DNA from: Actinoplanes lobatus
GTDB lineage: Bacteria; Actinomycetota; Actinomycetes; Mycobacteriales; Micromonosporaceae
DNA: 64,000 nt
Direction of reading: 5' to 3'
Assembly (NCBI RefSeq): GCF_014205215.1
Contig: NZ_JACHNC010000001.1
Span: forward strand, 3,043,001 to 3,107,000
How positions within the stretch are numbered: position 1 is the first letter of the stretch; the number at the start of each line of letters is the position of its first letter. Both the position numbers and the translations under genes were made by a program. Shown piece after piece: positions 51,437-60,312 of the stretch. Under the pieces are notes generated by a model. The model saw only the letters and a list, made by a program, of their open reading frames with translations. It ran no database searches and was not told the origin of the DNA.

Positions 51437-52487
51437 AACAAGAGCGACCGTACGCGACGTGGCCGCCCGCACCGGCCTGTCCATCGCCACCGTCTCGCGG
51501 GTGCTGAACGGGCGGGCCAACGTCGCCCCGGCCACCCGGGAACGGGTGCTCGCGACCATCGCCGAACTGGGCCGTGGCGCTCCCCGCCGGCGCGGGGAGC
51601 GGGCCACCGGGATCTATGTCCGCTGCCCGTACGTGCTCACCGACTACTTCGGGCTGATCGTCTCCGCGGTGGCCGAGGCCCTGGAGCCGCACGGTCTCCA
51701 GGTGATCCTGAACGCGGGTGTGGCGGCCCAGCGCGACCACGTGCTCACCGCTCTGACCGGCCGGCGTGACGTGGCCGGCGCCGTGCTCATCCTGCCGCCC
51801 GAGCCGGGCGCCGAACTGGCCCGGCTCCGCGATCGCGGCTTCCCCTTCGTGGTGCTCGATCCGCGTACCCCGCCGCCCCGGCAACTCGCCGCGGTCTCCG
51901 CCGCGCACTTCTCCGGCGCCCGGCAACTCGCCGCCCACCTGGTCGGGCTCGGGCACCGGCGGATCGGGATCATCGGCGGGCCCCGCGACTGGCTGGCCGG
52001 CGAGAACCGGTTCGCAGGCTATCTCTCTCCGCTGGCCGACGCCGGTGTGCTGCCCGCGCCGGAGCTGACCCGGTTCGTCGCCGAGCCCACCACCGAGCTG
52101 GGCCACCATGCCGCCGCCGAATTGCTGGACCTGCCGGAACGCCCGACGGCGCTGCTCGCCTTCAACGACAAGATGGCGATCGGGGCGCTGCGGGCGGCCG
52201 CCGAGCGCGGGTTGCGGGTGCCGGCGGATCTGTCGGTGGCCGGGTTCGACGACATCGAGCTGGGGCAGGCGTGCCGGCCGATGCTGACCACGGTCCGGCA
52301 GCCGCTGGAGGAGATGGGGCGGATGGCCGTACATCTGCTGTTGCGGATGCTGGGTGGGCACCGTCTGGACGCGCTGCACGTGGAGCTGGCCACCGAACTC
52401 GTGATCCGCGACTCCACCGGGCCCGTTCCTGACGTGTTTCACGGTTCCGGAACCGGCGTACCCCGATCCGGAACGTCATCTCATTGA
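51420..52487 (+). CDS. LacI-family transcriptional regulator
   Basis: A 355-residue repressor-type protein. The N-terminal helix-turn-helix (TVRDVAARTGLSIATVSRVL) and hinge are followed by a sugar-binding PBP1 domain ending in MAVHLLLRMLGG. A leaderless start is likely (TATCCT 7 nt before the ATG). The neighbouring secreted GH30 glycosidase is its obvious target; a palindrome with central CG near its own 3' end is a candidate operator. Confidence 0.9.
   Translation: MKQGDETRATVRDVAARTGLSIATVSRVLNGRANVAPATRERVLATIAELGRGAPRRRGERATGIYVRCPYVLTDYFGLIVSAVAEALEPHGLQVILNAGVAAQRDHVLTALTGRRDVAGAVLILPPEPGAELARLRDRGFPFVVLDPRTPPPRQLAAVSAAHFSGARQLAAHLVGLGHRRIGIIGGPRDWLAGENRFAGYLSPLADAGVLPAPELTRFVAEPTTELGHHAAAELLDLPERPTALLAFNDKMAIGALRAAAERGLRVPADLSVAGFDDIELGQACRPMLTTVRQPLEEMGRMAVHLLLRMLGGHRLDALHVELATELVIRDSTGPVPDVFHGSGTGVPRSGTSSH
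52442..52455. promoter_or_regulatory. Candidate LacI-type operator
   Basis: CGGTTCCGGAACCG is a perfect 14-bp palindrome with a central CG, as LacI-family operators have. It lies in the last codons of the regulator gene, ~95 bp before the GH30 start. Confidence 0.4.
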
Positions 52488-52547
52488 CCCTTCCGAATTA
52501 ATAGAGGTTTCCTTCCTGTTACCTTCCCCCACGGAACAGGAGTCCTC

Positions 52548-54389
52548 ATGCGCGTGCGAAGTGCGCTGCTCATCGCGGCTCTCGGCGTGACGATGAGCGC
52601 AACCCCCGCCCACGCGGCCGGCGAGACGGTGAACGTCTACCTCACCACCACCTCGGACAGCGCCGGCCGCGTCGTCACCCGCGGCCTCCAGCAGCAGGCC
52701 GCCATCGCGTTCGGCCCGGCCGGCGGCAGCGCGAACCAGACCATCACGATCGACGAGGGCACCACCTACCAGACCTTCGAGGGCGGCGGCGCGTCGATCA
52801 CCGACACCACCGCCTACCTGCTGCGCGGCGGCCCGATCAGTGCGGCCACCCGGGACGCCGTGATGACGAAGCTGTTCAGCCCGACCCAGGGCATCGGGCT
52901 CTCCTTCGTCCGTAACCCGATCGGCGCCTCCGACCTGTCCCGGCCCGGCAACGTCTCGCTCGACGACACCTGCTGCGACCTCAACGACTTCGGGTCGAAC
53001 GGGTACGACACGAACGTCCGGCTGCTGACGCAGCAGGCCAGGCAGCTGAACCCGGCGCTGCGGGTGAAGGGCGTCCCGTGGAGCGCGCCCGGCTGGATGA
53101 AGGACAACGGCCGGATGGACCAGATGGGCTGGCTCAAGTGGGAGTACTACCCCACGTACGCCCAGTACCTGGTCAAGTACATCCAGAGCTACCAGGCGGC
53201 CGGAGTGCCGATCAACTACATCTCGGTGCAGAACGAGCCGAACTGCTGCCAGGCCGCGAACCCGACGGCGATGAACTACCCGGGCATGAGCTGGAACCCG
53301 TCCGGCCTGGCGGAGTTCACCAAGAACCACGTCTACCCGGCGTTCCGGGCGGCCGGCATCACCACGAAGGTGCTGATCCACGACTGGAACTACGGCGACT
53401 ACGCGAACTTCGGGGCGGCCATCCTCGCCGACACGGGCGTACGCGATGATCCGCTCTTCGGCGGCATCGCCTGGCACGGCTACTTCGGCGACCCGGCGGT
53501 CGGCACCCAGGTCCACGACCAGTACCCGGCCGTGAAGCAGTTCAGCACCGAGCACTCCGGCGGCACCTGGATCACCAACCAGCACAACGAGGACCTGGCC
53601 GACATCGTCAACTACGCCCGGAACTACAGCAGCAGCCTGGTCAAGTGGAGCCTCGCGCTGAACCAGGACATGGGCCCGCACAACGGCGGCTGCGGCACCT
53701 GCACCGGGCTGATCACCGTGCAGGAGGGCGGCTCGCGGGCCGGTCAGGTCGACTACACCGTCGAGTACTACACGACCGGGCACCTCACCAAGTTCGTCAA
53801 GCCGGGCGCGGTCCGGATCGCCTCGAACAACACCGCCGTGCAGAACGTGGCGTGGCGCAACCCGGACGGCGGCAAGGCCCTGATCGCGCACAACAGCGGC
53901 ACGAGCAGCCAGTCGGTGCGGGTGAACTGGGGCGGGCAGTCGTTCGTGTACACGCTGCCGGCCCGTACCACCGCGACCTTCACCTGGGCCGGAACCGCGA
54001 CCCAGACGCCCGGCGGGACCATCACCGGGCTCGACGGCAAGTGCGTCGACGTGGCCGGCGCCGCCACCGCCAACGGCACCGCGATCCAGCTCTACGGATG
54101 CAACGGCACCGCGGCCCAGCAGTGGTCCCGTCCGGGTGACGGCACGCTCCGGTCGCTCGGCAAGTGCCTGGACATCAGCGGACCGAGCAACGCCGACGGC
54201 ACCGTCGCCCACCTCTGGGACTGCCACACCGGCACCTCGCAGAAGTGGACGCTGGACAGCTCGCAACGGCTGGTCAACACGTACTCCGGCAAGTGCCTCG
54301 ACGCCACCGGCAACACCTCCGCCGACGGCACGCGACTCCAGATCTGGACCTGCACCACCGGCGCCAACCAGAGGTTCGTTCTCAACTGA
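52548..54389 (+). CDS. Secreted GH30 glycosidase with ricin-type lectin domain
   Basis: A 613-residue secreted enzyme. Signal peptide at 1-24 (LLIAALGVTMSATPAHA), GH30 catalytic barrel with acid/base Glu230 in VQNEPNCC and nucleophile Glu335 in FSTEHSGG, then the family beta-sandwich. Residues ~490-613 form a ricin B/CBM13 trefoil with three repeats (QQW, QKW and a degenerate QRF). Likely activities are beta-1,6-glucanase or glucosylceramidase-type hydrolysis. AGGAG lies before the ATG. Regulated probably by the adjacent LacI protein. Confidence 0.9.
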   Translation: MRVRSALLIAALGVTMSATPAHAAGETVNVYLTTTSDSAGRVVTRGLQQQAAIAFGPAGGSANQTITIDEGTTYQTFEGGGASITDTTAYLLRGGPISAATRDAVMTKLFSPTQGIGLSFVRNPIGASDLSRPGNVSLDDTCCDLNDFGSNGYDTNVRLLTQQARQLNPALRVKGVPWSAPGWMKDNGRMDQMGWLKWEYYPTYAQYLVKYIQSYQAAGVPINYISVQNEPNCCQAANPTAMNYPGMSWNPSGLAEFTKNHVYPAFRAAGITTKVLIHDWNYGDYANFGAAILADTGVRDDPLFGGIAWHGYFGDPAVGTQVHDQYPAVKQFSTEHSGGTWITNQHNEDLADIVNYARNYSSSLVKWSLALNQDMGPHNGGCGTCTGLITVQEGGSRAGQVDYTVEYYTTGHLTKFVKPGAVRIASNNTAVQNVAWRNPDGGKALIAHNSGTSSQSVRVNWGGQSFVYTLPARTTATFTWAGTATQTPGGTITGLDGKCVDVAGAATANGTAIQLYGCNGTAAQQWSRPGDGTLRSLGKCLDISGPSNADGTVAHLWDCHTGTSQKWTLDSSQRLVNTYSGKCLDATGNTSADGTRLQIWTCTTGANQRFVLN

Positions 54390-54703
54390 CACCGGTCTGC
54401 CGGAGGCGGGCCAGGAGCTCGCCTTCGGCGGCGTCCGACACCGGGTCGGACCAGAACCCGGCGGGCGCCTACGTCGTCGTCTGGCTGCTGTGCGGCGCTG
54501 GCCGCCCTCTTCGCCAGGCGCGCCGAAACAGCCTAAAAACCCTATTTGGTACGCGCTACCTCGTCGACGCCGAATTCGGATCGTCCCGCCCGTTCGACGC
54601 GGGCTCGCTGCCCGCTCCGGCCTGTGCCGCGCCCGCCGGGCTGAGATCGGTGGCCGGGCGGGCGGTGACGCCTGCACGGACCGGCGCTACGGCCTCTCGT
54701 CGC
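54390..54703. other. Intergenic region after the GH30 gene
   Basis: 314 bp between the rightward GH30 gene and the leftward repeat-containing membrane-protein gene. The open frames here are continuations of shadow frames. I see no strong hairpin; a short AT-rich patch lies at ~54530-54550. Confidence 0.4.
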
Positions 54704-55696
54704 TCAGGATTCGATCTCCGGCGGCTGCCGTTGGGCCGGGATCAGCGCGGTGGGCTCGGTGGGCAGCCGCAGCGGCTCGGTCACATCGCCGGGCGGCGTC
54801 ACCAGGCCGTGTGGGCGGGTCGGTTCGTCGCCGTTCGGCTGGCTCTTCGCGGCGTCGACCGCGAGGCCGTGTGGGCGGGTCGGTTCGTCGCCGTTCGGCT
54901 GGCTCTTCGCGGCGTCGACCGCGAGGCCGTGTGGGCGGGTCGGTTCGTCGCCGTTCGCTTCGCTCTTCGCGGCGCCGACCGCGAGGCCGTGCGGAAGGGT
55001 CACGTCGCCGGCCTCGGCCGCCGGCTTCTCGGACGGCGTGGCGAGGACGGTGGTCGGCTCGGCCTCCGGCAAGCGGATCGCGACGGTCGGCTCCGAGGTG
55101 GTGACCGGGGCGGCGGGAGCGGAGGCGGGGACCGCCGGCATGGTGACGGTGCGGTCGGCGGCGGTCACGACCTCGGTGCGGTCGGCCGGTGTGCCGACCC
55201 GGATCACCGTGGTCTCGGCGATGGAGACCGGGATGCCGGCCACCTTCGCGGCGCCCCGGAAGCGGCCGATCTCGCCGATGATCGGCAGGACGGGCGGCTC
55301 GTAGCGGGCCCAGCGGCGGGCGCTCAGCGCGGTCCCGAGCAGCGGCACGGCGAGGAGGGCGGCCAGACCGTAGCCGGGGCGGCTCAGGTCGAAGCCCTCC
55401 TTGGAGACCTCCGGCGCCCACAGTGCCGCGTAGGCCGCCGGGGACTGCCACGCCCAGATCGTCACGCCCAGGTAGGCGGCGCCGGCCAGGACCGGGCCGG
55501 CCGGGGAGACCGGGGCGAACGCCAGGATGGCGTAGAGGATGCCGGCGAAGATCAGCAGCAGCAGACCGGAGATCGACTCGGCCGCGAAGAATTCGCGCCC
55601 TCGGCTGCTCAGGTCGTGTGTGAAACCGACGCCGGACAGCACCCAGATGCTGGGGGCCAGCACGAGCGCATAGAAGATCGACCTGAGGTGGCGCAT
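54704..55696 (-). CDS. Membrane protein with repetitive cytosolic tail
   Basis: A 330-residue protein with about four transmembrane helices in the first ~150 residues (SIFYALVLAPSIWVLSGVGF; ISGLLLLIFAGILYAILAFA). A ~180-residue Pro/Thr/Glu-rich tail contains a 20-residue unit (AAKSQPNGDEPTRPHGLAVD) about three times in tandem. The DNA repeats are exact or nearly so. The ATG at 55696 is preferred to the frame open to 55819. Function unknown. Confidence 0.75.
   Translation of the reverse strand: MRHLRSIFYALVLAPSIWVLSGVGFTHDLSSRGREFFAAESISGLLLLIFAGILYAILAFAPVSPAGPVLAGAAYLGVTIWAWQSPAAYAALWAPEVSKEGFDLSRPGYGLAALLAVPLLGTALSARRWARYEPPVLPIIGEIGRFRGAAKVAGIPVSIAETTVIRVGTPADRTEVVTAADRTVTMPAVPASAPAAPVTTSEPTVAIRLPEAEPTTVLATPSEKPAAEAGDVTLPHGLAVGAAKSEANGDEPTRPHGLAVDAAKSQPNGDEPTRPHGLAVDAAKSQPNGDEPTRPHGLVTPPGDVTEPLRLPTEPTALIPAQRQPPEIES
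54804..54983. repeat. 60-bp tandem repeat, three copies
   Basis: Copies 54804-54863 and 54864-54923 are identical; 54924-54983 differs at four bases. The unit is a multiple of three and stays in frame, encoding a 20-residue unit in the tail of the 54704-55696 protein. A few bases of a fourth copy follow. Confidence 0.95.
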
Positions 55697-55757
55697 GATC
55701 CGGCACGGTACCCGGGCGCGGCAAGGAACCGCGAACGCCGCCGTTACCGTACCGGCC

Positions 55758-56282
55758 ATGGAAGAACAGCTCTCCGGACGGCCGACGGCGCTCTCCCGGG
55801 TCACCCTGAGCCGGATCATGACCGCGGTCGACGTGAACCTCTACGGCACCGTGCACGGCGGCGTACTGATGAAGTTCGTGGACGACGTGGCGGGCGCGGC
55901 CGCGGCGCGGCACAGCGGGGGCACCGCGGTGACCGCGGCGATCGACGAGATCGTCTTCCTCGAGCCGGTCCGGGTGGGTGATCTCGTGCACGCGTACGCC
56001 CAGGTGAACTGGACCGGAACCTCCTCGATGGAGGTGGGCGTGAAACTGGCCGCGGAACGCTGGGACGCGGTCGGCGCGGTCCCGCTGCCGGTGGCGACGG
56101 CCTACCTGGTGTTCGTGGCGGTGGACGCGGCCGGGCACCCGCGTTCGGTGCCGCCGGTGCTGCCCGGCGAAGACGCCGACAAGCGCCGGTTCACCGAGGC
56201 GATGATCCGCCGGGACCACCGTCTGGCCCGCCGTGCGGCGATCCAGAAGGCCCGCGCCGAGCACCGGCCGGGAGTCGATTGA
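55758..56282 (+). CDS. Acyl-CoA thioesterase (hotdog fold)
   Basis: A 174-residue hotdog-fold acyl-CoA thioesterase. The signature NLYGTVHGGVLMKFVDDVAG and the AIDEIVFLEPVRVGDLV and SSMEVGVKL strands are present. A TACCGT box 7 nt before the ATG suggests a leaderless mRNA. The acetoacetate-CoA ligase gene follows by 20 bp, suggesting linked acyl-CoA metabolism. Confidence 0.88.
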   Translation: MEEQLSGRPTALSRVTLSRIMTAVDVNLYGTVHGGVLMKFVDDVAGAAAARHSGGTAVTAAIDEIVFLEPVRVGDLVHAYAQVNWTGTSSMEVGVKLAAERWDAVGAVPLPVATAYLVFVAVDAAGHPRSVPPVLPGEDADKRRFTEAMIRRDHRLARRAAIQKARAEHRPGVD

Positions 56283-56302
56283 TCCACCGTTAAGGTGTGG
56301 TG

Positions 56303-58261
56303 ATGACGACAGGTGTGGTGACGGCCGGCACACTTCTCTGGGAGCCGCCGGCGGACATCCGGGAGACGTCCCGGATCGGGCGTTATCTGGAGTGGCTGGA
56401 GCGGGAGCGGGGCCTCTCGTTCGCCGACTACGCGGCACTGTGGGAGTGGTCCGTCACCGACCTGACCGCCTTCTGGGGCTCCATCTGGGAGTACTTCGAG
56501 GTGGTGGCGCACGAGCCGGCGACCGCGGTGCTGGACGGCACGGCCATGCCGGGTGCCCGCTGGTTTCCCGGCGCCACGCTCAACTACACCGAGAACGTGC
56601 TGCGGATGCCGGGGCGGGACGAGGACGAACCGGTCGTCATCGCGTACTCCCAGAGCCGTGAGCCGGTCACCCTGACCGGCCGGAAGCTGCGCGAGGAGGT
56701 GCGGAGGGTCCGGGCCGGGCTGAAGGCCCGTGGGGTCGGCAAGGGTGACCGGGTCGCGGCCTATGCCCCGAACATCCCGGAGACCTACGTGCTGATGCTG
56801 GCGACCGCCAGCCTGGGCGCGGTCTTCTCGTCCTGCGCGCCGGAGTTCGGCGCCCGCAGCGTGATCGACCGCTGGAGCCAGATCGAGCCGAAGGTGCTGG
56901 TCGCGACGGACGGCTACCGGTACGGCGACAAGGACGTCGACCGCCGCCCGGAGATCGCCGCGATCCGGGCGGCGATCCCGTCGATCGAGCACGTCATCAC
57001 CATCGGATACCTGCGCGACGGTGGTGACTGGGGTGATCTCGGCGGCGACGATCCGCTGGAGTTCGAGCCGGTGCCGTTCGACCACCCGCTCTACGTGCTC
57101 TACAGCTCCGGCACCACCGGGTTGCCCAAGCCGATCGTGCACGGTCACGGCGGCATCCTCCTGGAGCACCTGAAGATCCTGGCGCTGCACCACGACCTGG
57201 GCCCGTCCGACCGGTTCTTCTGGTTCACCACCACCGGCTGGATGATGTGGAACTACCTGGCCAGCGGTCCGGCCGTGGGCGCGGCGATCGTGCTCTTCGA
57301 CGGCAATCCGGGCTGGCCCTCGCTGGACGCCCTGTGGGATCTGATCGACACCGCCGGGATCACGTATTTCGGCACTTCGGCACCGTTCCTGATGGCCTGC
57401 CGCAAAGCCGGGATCACCCCGGGCAAGCGGCTCAAGGGGCTCGGCTCCACCGGGGCGCCGCTGCCGCCGGAGGGCTGGGGCTGGGTCTACGAGGCGGTCA
57501 GCGGCGAGGTGCAGCTGACCTCGCTGTCCGGCGGCACCGACGTGTGCACCGGTTTCGTCGGCGGGGCGCCGCTGCTGCCGGTTCGGGCCGGTGTGATCAC
57601 CTGCCGCAGCCTCGGCGCCCGGGTGGAGGCGTTCGACCCGGAGGGCAAGCCGGTCATCGGCGGGCTGGGCGAGCTGGTGATCACCGCGCCGATGCCGAGC
57701 ATGCCGGTCGGGTTCTGGAACGACCCGGACGGCTCCCGCTACCGGGAGGCGTACTTCGACGTGTTCCCGGGCGTCTGGCGGCACGGTGACTGGATCACCA
57801 TCGACCCGGACGGCAGCTGCGTGATCACCGGCCGGTCGGACGCCACCCTCAACCGGGGTGGCGTGCGCCTGGGCACCGCCGAGTTCTACTCGGTGGTGGA
57901 GGCCCTGCCGGAGATCGCCGACTCGCTGGTCGTGCACCTGGACAAGCCCGGCGACCCGAACGGCGAGCTGCTGCTCTTCGTCGTGCTCACCGAGGGGCTG
58001 GAACTGGACGACGCCCTGCGCGGGCGGATCGCGCGGGAGCTGCGCGGGGCGCTGTCGCCCCGGCACGTGCCCGACGCCGCCTACCAGGTGCGTGCCCTGC
58101 CGCGCACCCTCTCCGGGAAGAAGCTGGAGGTGCCGGTGAAGCGGATCCTCACCGGCACCCCCGTGGAGTCGGCGGCGGCCAAGGGCGCCCTGGCCAACCC
58201 CGACTCGCTGAACGCCTTCGCCGACCTGGCCCGGGAGCGGGTCAGGCCAGCGTCACAGTGA
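56303..58261 (+). CDS. Acetoacetate-CoA ligase
   Basis: A 652-residue ANL-superfamily ligase that activates acetoacetate to its CoA thioester. The P-loop YSSGTTGLPKPIVHGHGG, the WMMWNYL motif, NDPDGSRYREAYFDVFPGVW and the C-terminal SGKKLEVPVKRIL are typical of acetoacetyl-CoA synthetase. ATG 56303 is chosen among GTG/GTG/ATG at 56297-56305. Its end overlaps the convergent TIGR03089 gene by 20 bp. Confidence 0.92.
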   Translation: MTTGVVTAGTLLWEPPADIRETSRIGRYLEWLERERGLSFADYAALWEWSVTDLTAFWGSIWEYFEVVAHEPATAVLDGTAMPGARWFPGATLNYTENVLRMPGRDEDEPVVIAYSQSREPVTLTGRKLREEVRRVRAGLKARGVGKGDRVAAYAPNIPETYVLMLATASLGAVFSSCAPEFGARSVIDRWSQIEPKVLVATDGYRYGDKDVDRRPEIAAIRAAIPSIEHVITIGYLRDGGDWGDLGGDDPLEFEPVPFDHPLYVLYSSGTTGLPKPIVHGHGGILLEHLKILALHHDLGPSDRFFWFTTTGWMMWNYLASGPAVGAAIVLFDGNPGWPSLDALWDLIDTAGITYFGTSAPFLMACRKAGITPGKRLKGLGSTGAPLPPEGWGWVYEAVSGEVQLTSLSGGTDVCTGFVGGAPLLPVRAGVITCRSLGARVEAFDPEGKPVIGGLGELVITAPMPSMPVGFWNDPDGSRYREAYFDVFPGVWRHGDWITIDPDGSCVITGRSDATLNRGGVRLGTAEFYSVVEALPEIADSLVVHLDKPGDPNGELLLFVVLTEGLELDDALRGRIARELRGALSPRHVPDAAYQVRALPRTLSGKKLEVPVKRILTGTPVESAAAKGALANPDSLNAFADLARERVRPASQ

Positions 58262-58967
58262 CCTTCTCGGTGGCGGCCCGCGCCCCGGCCTTCGACACGT
58301 CCAGGTTGGCGCAGAGGACGACCGAGGCGTCGGCCACCAGCGGGGCCAGCAGCCAGTCGACCGGGTCGGGGTAGAGCGTGACGTCGATCAGCACCCGGTC
58401 GCCGGACGTGATGCCGAGTTCGGCGGCCCGGTCGGCGGCCATGCCGATCACCTCGTGGTGGCTCAGCTCGACCGGGCCGGCCAGGGCCCGGTCGGCCGGG
58501 TCGACCGGCGCGCCGCGGAAGTGGTCGCCGTGGTTACGGACCTCGGTGACGTAGTCGGCGTACCCGGCCGGCGGGGTGCGCAGCGGCATGGCCAGCGGCA
58601 GCAGGCCGGTGGCCCAGCGGTCGAGCGAGGTCCAGCTCGCGGCCCGGTCCACCAGGTCCGGGGTGGTGAAGAGCGCCTCCACCGGTTGCGGGTCGCCGCC
58701 CAGGTCGGCGGCCAGGCCGGCGGCCGACACGCCGAGCAGCAGCGCCGCGGTCTGCCAGTGCGGCGGCAGGAGCAGGGCCACCGCGTCGCCGTGACCCAGG
58801 CCGACCCCGTCGACCAGCAGGTTCGCGGTCTTCGACACCCAGTTGTCCAGGGTCGCCCCGGACAGCTCGGTGCGGTCGCCGGTGGCGTCGTCATACCAGG
58901 TCAGCAGCGGCGCGGCCGGATCGCGCCGGACCGCCTCCGTGAACGCCTGCGGGATCGTCGTTTTCAT
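58242..58967 (-). CDS. TIGR03089-type protein (AMP-binding fragment family)
   Basis: A 241-residue protein resembling the N-terminal part of acyl-adenylating enzymes (FTEAVRRDPAAPLLTWYDDA; DNWVSKTANLLVDGVGLGHG) but lacking the AMP-binding P-loop and C-terminal lid. It is a known actinobacterial family of fixed short length, not a recent truncation. It is found near manB/rfb genes as in M. tuberculosis Rv3268. A TAAGGT box lies 8 nt before the ATG. Confidence 0.78.
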   Translation of the reverse strand: MKTTIPQAFTEAVRRDPAAPLLTWYDDATGDRTELSGATLDNWVSKTANLLVDGVGLGHGDAVALLLPPHWQTAALLLGVSAAGLAADLGGDPQPVEALFTTPDLVDRAASWTSLDRWATGLLPLAMPLRTPPAGYADYVTEVRNHGDHFRGAPVDPADRALAGPVELSHHEVIGMAADRAAELGITSGDRVLIDVTLYPDPVDWLLAPLVADASVVLCANLDVSKAGARAATEKVTVTLA

Positions 58968-59144
58968 CACCACACACCTTACGACCCGGACTCGCGCAGG
59001 CCGGTTACGGTCCGTGATGCCGCGGATTGACTACGGCGATCGGCGGTGTCGTGGACACGTTCGCGGCGCGTTCCAGGCGTACCCTCGAATCGTCGGTAGT
59101 TCCATCGCCGCATCGGTACGTCAGAGACGCCAAGGAGATGCCTC

Positions 59145-60290
59145 GTGACCCCCGGTCGCCCCCCGCGAGTGCTCGTCGACGCCACCAGTGTCCCCGCGGA
59201 CCGGGGCGGTGTCGGCAGATATGTCGACGGTCTGCTCGGAGCGCTCGGGCAGCTCGGTTCCGACCGAGTGGACCTTGCCGTCGTGGCACAGCGTTCCGAT
59301 GCGGAGCGTTACCGCCGGATGCTGCCCTCCGCCGAGGTGATCCCCGGCCCGGCCGCGATCGTGCACCGGCCGGCCCGTCTCGCCTGGGAGCAGACCGGTC
59401 TGCCGCTGCTCGCCCAGCAGGTCGGCGCGCAGGTCCTGCACTCGCCGTTCTACACCTGCCCGCTGCGCACCGGCTGCCCGGTGACCGTGACGGTGCACGA
59501 CGCGACGTTCTTCACCGAGCCGGAGCACTACGACAACACCAAGCGGACCTTCTTCCGCAGCGCGATCAAGACGTCGCTGCGCCGGGCCGCCCGGGTGATC
59601 GTGCCGAGCAAGGCCACCCGGGACGAGCTGATCCGCTTGCTGGACGCGGACCCGACCCGGATCGACGTGGCGTACCACGGGGTGGACCAGGCGGCCTTCC
59701 ACGCGCCGACCGAGGACGAGAAGGCGCGGGTCCGGGCCCGCCTCGGCTTGGGCGACTCGGGCTATGTGGCGTTCCTCGGCGCCAAGGAGCCGCGGAAGAA
59801 CGTGCCGAACCTGATCCGTGGCTGGGCCCGGGCGGTCGCCGACTGGCCCCACCCGCCGGCCCTGGTGATCGCCGGCGGTCAGGGGCACGACGACGACATC
59901 GACCGCGCGGTGGCCGAGGTCCCGGCGCACCTGCGGCTGCTGCGACCAGGCTATCTGCGGTACGCGGACCTGCCCGGCTTCCTCGGCGGCGCCCTGGTTG
60001 CCTGCTACCCCTCGTTCGGGGAGGGGTTCGGCCTGCCGATCCTGGAGGCGATGGCCTGCGGCACCCCGGTGCTCACCACGCCCCGGTTGTCACTTCCGGA
60101 GGTCGGCGGTGACGCTGTCGCCTACACGACCGAAACACCGGAGCGGATCGCCGAGGACCTCGCTGACCTGCTGCACGACGAGCAGCGCCGCCGGACGTTG
60201 GCGAAGGCGGGCTCCGACCGTGCGAAAGAGTTCACCTGGATGTCAAGTGCGGAGGTACACGTAACAACGTGGAATCGGGTTGCCGCTTGA
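59145..60290 (+). CDS. Family 4 glycosyltransferase (mannosyltransferase-like)
   Basis: A 381-residue GT-B enzyme. The N-terminal RVLVDATSVPADRGGVGRYV, the ARVIVPSKATRDELIRLL segment and the C-terminal YPSFGEGFGLPILEAMACG (E-x7-E) are typical of mannosyl- and glucosyltransferases of GT4. AAGGAG lies 7 nt before the GTG. With the GDP-mannose-making gene 22 bp downstream, GDP-mannose is the likely donor. Confidence 0.9.
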   Translation: MTPGRPPRVLVDATSVPADRGGVGRYVDGLLGALGQLGSDRVDLAVVAQRSDAERYRRMLPSAEVIPGPAAIVHRPARLAWEQTGLPLLAQQVGAQVLHSPFYTCPLRTGCPVTVTVHDATFFTEPEHYDNTKRTFFRSAIKTSLRRAARVIVPSKATRDELIRLLDADPTRIDVAYHGVDQAAFHAPTEDEKARVRARLGLGDSGYVAFLGAKEPRKNVPNLIRGWARAVADWPHPPALVIAGGQGHDDDIDRAVAEVPAHLRLLRPGYLRYADLPGFLGGALVACYPSFGEGFGLPILEAMACGTPVLTTPRLSLPEVGGDAVAYTTETPERIAEDLADLLHDEQRRRTLAKAGSDRAKEFTWMSSAEVHVTTWNRVAA

Positions 60291-60312
60291 TCATCTACTA
60301 AACTCTCCGCGC

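Noticed and set aside
58242..58967. Truncated pseudogene of an acyl-CoA ligase
   Set aside because: The short length is the normal length of the TIGR03089 family, and the frame is intact with a good promoter.
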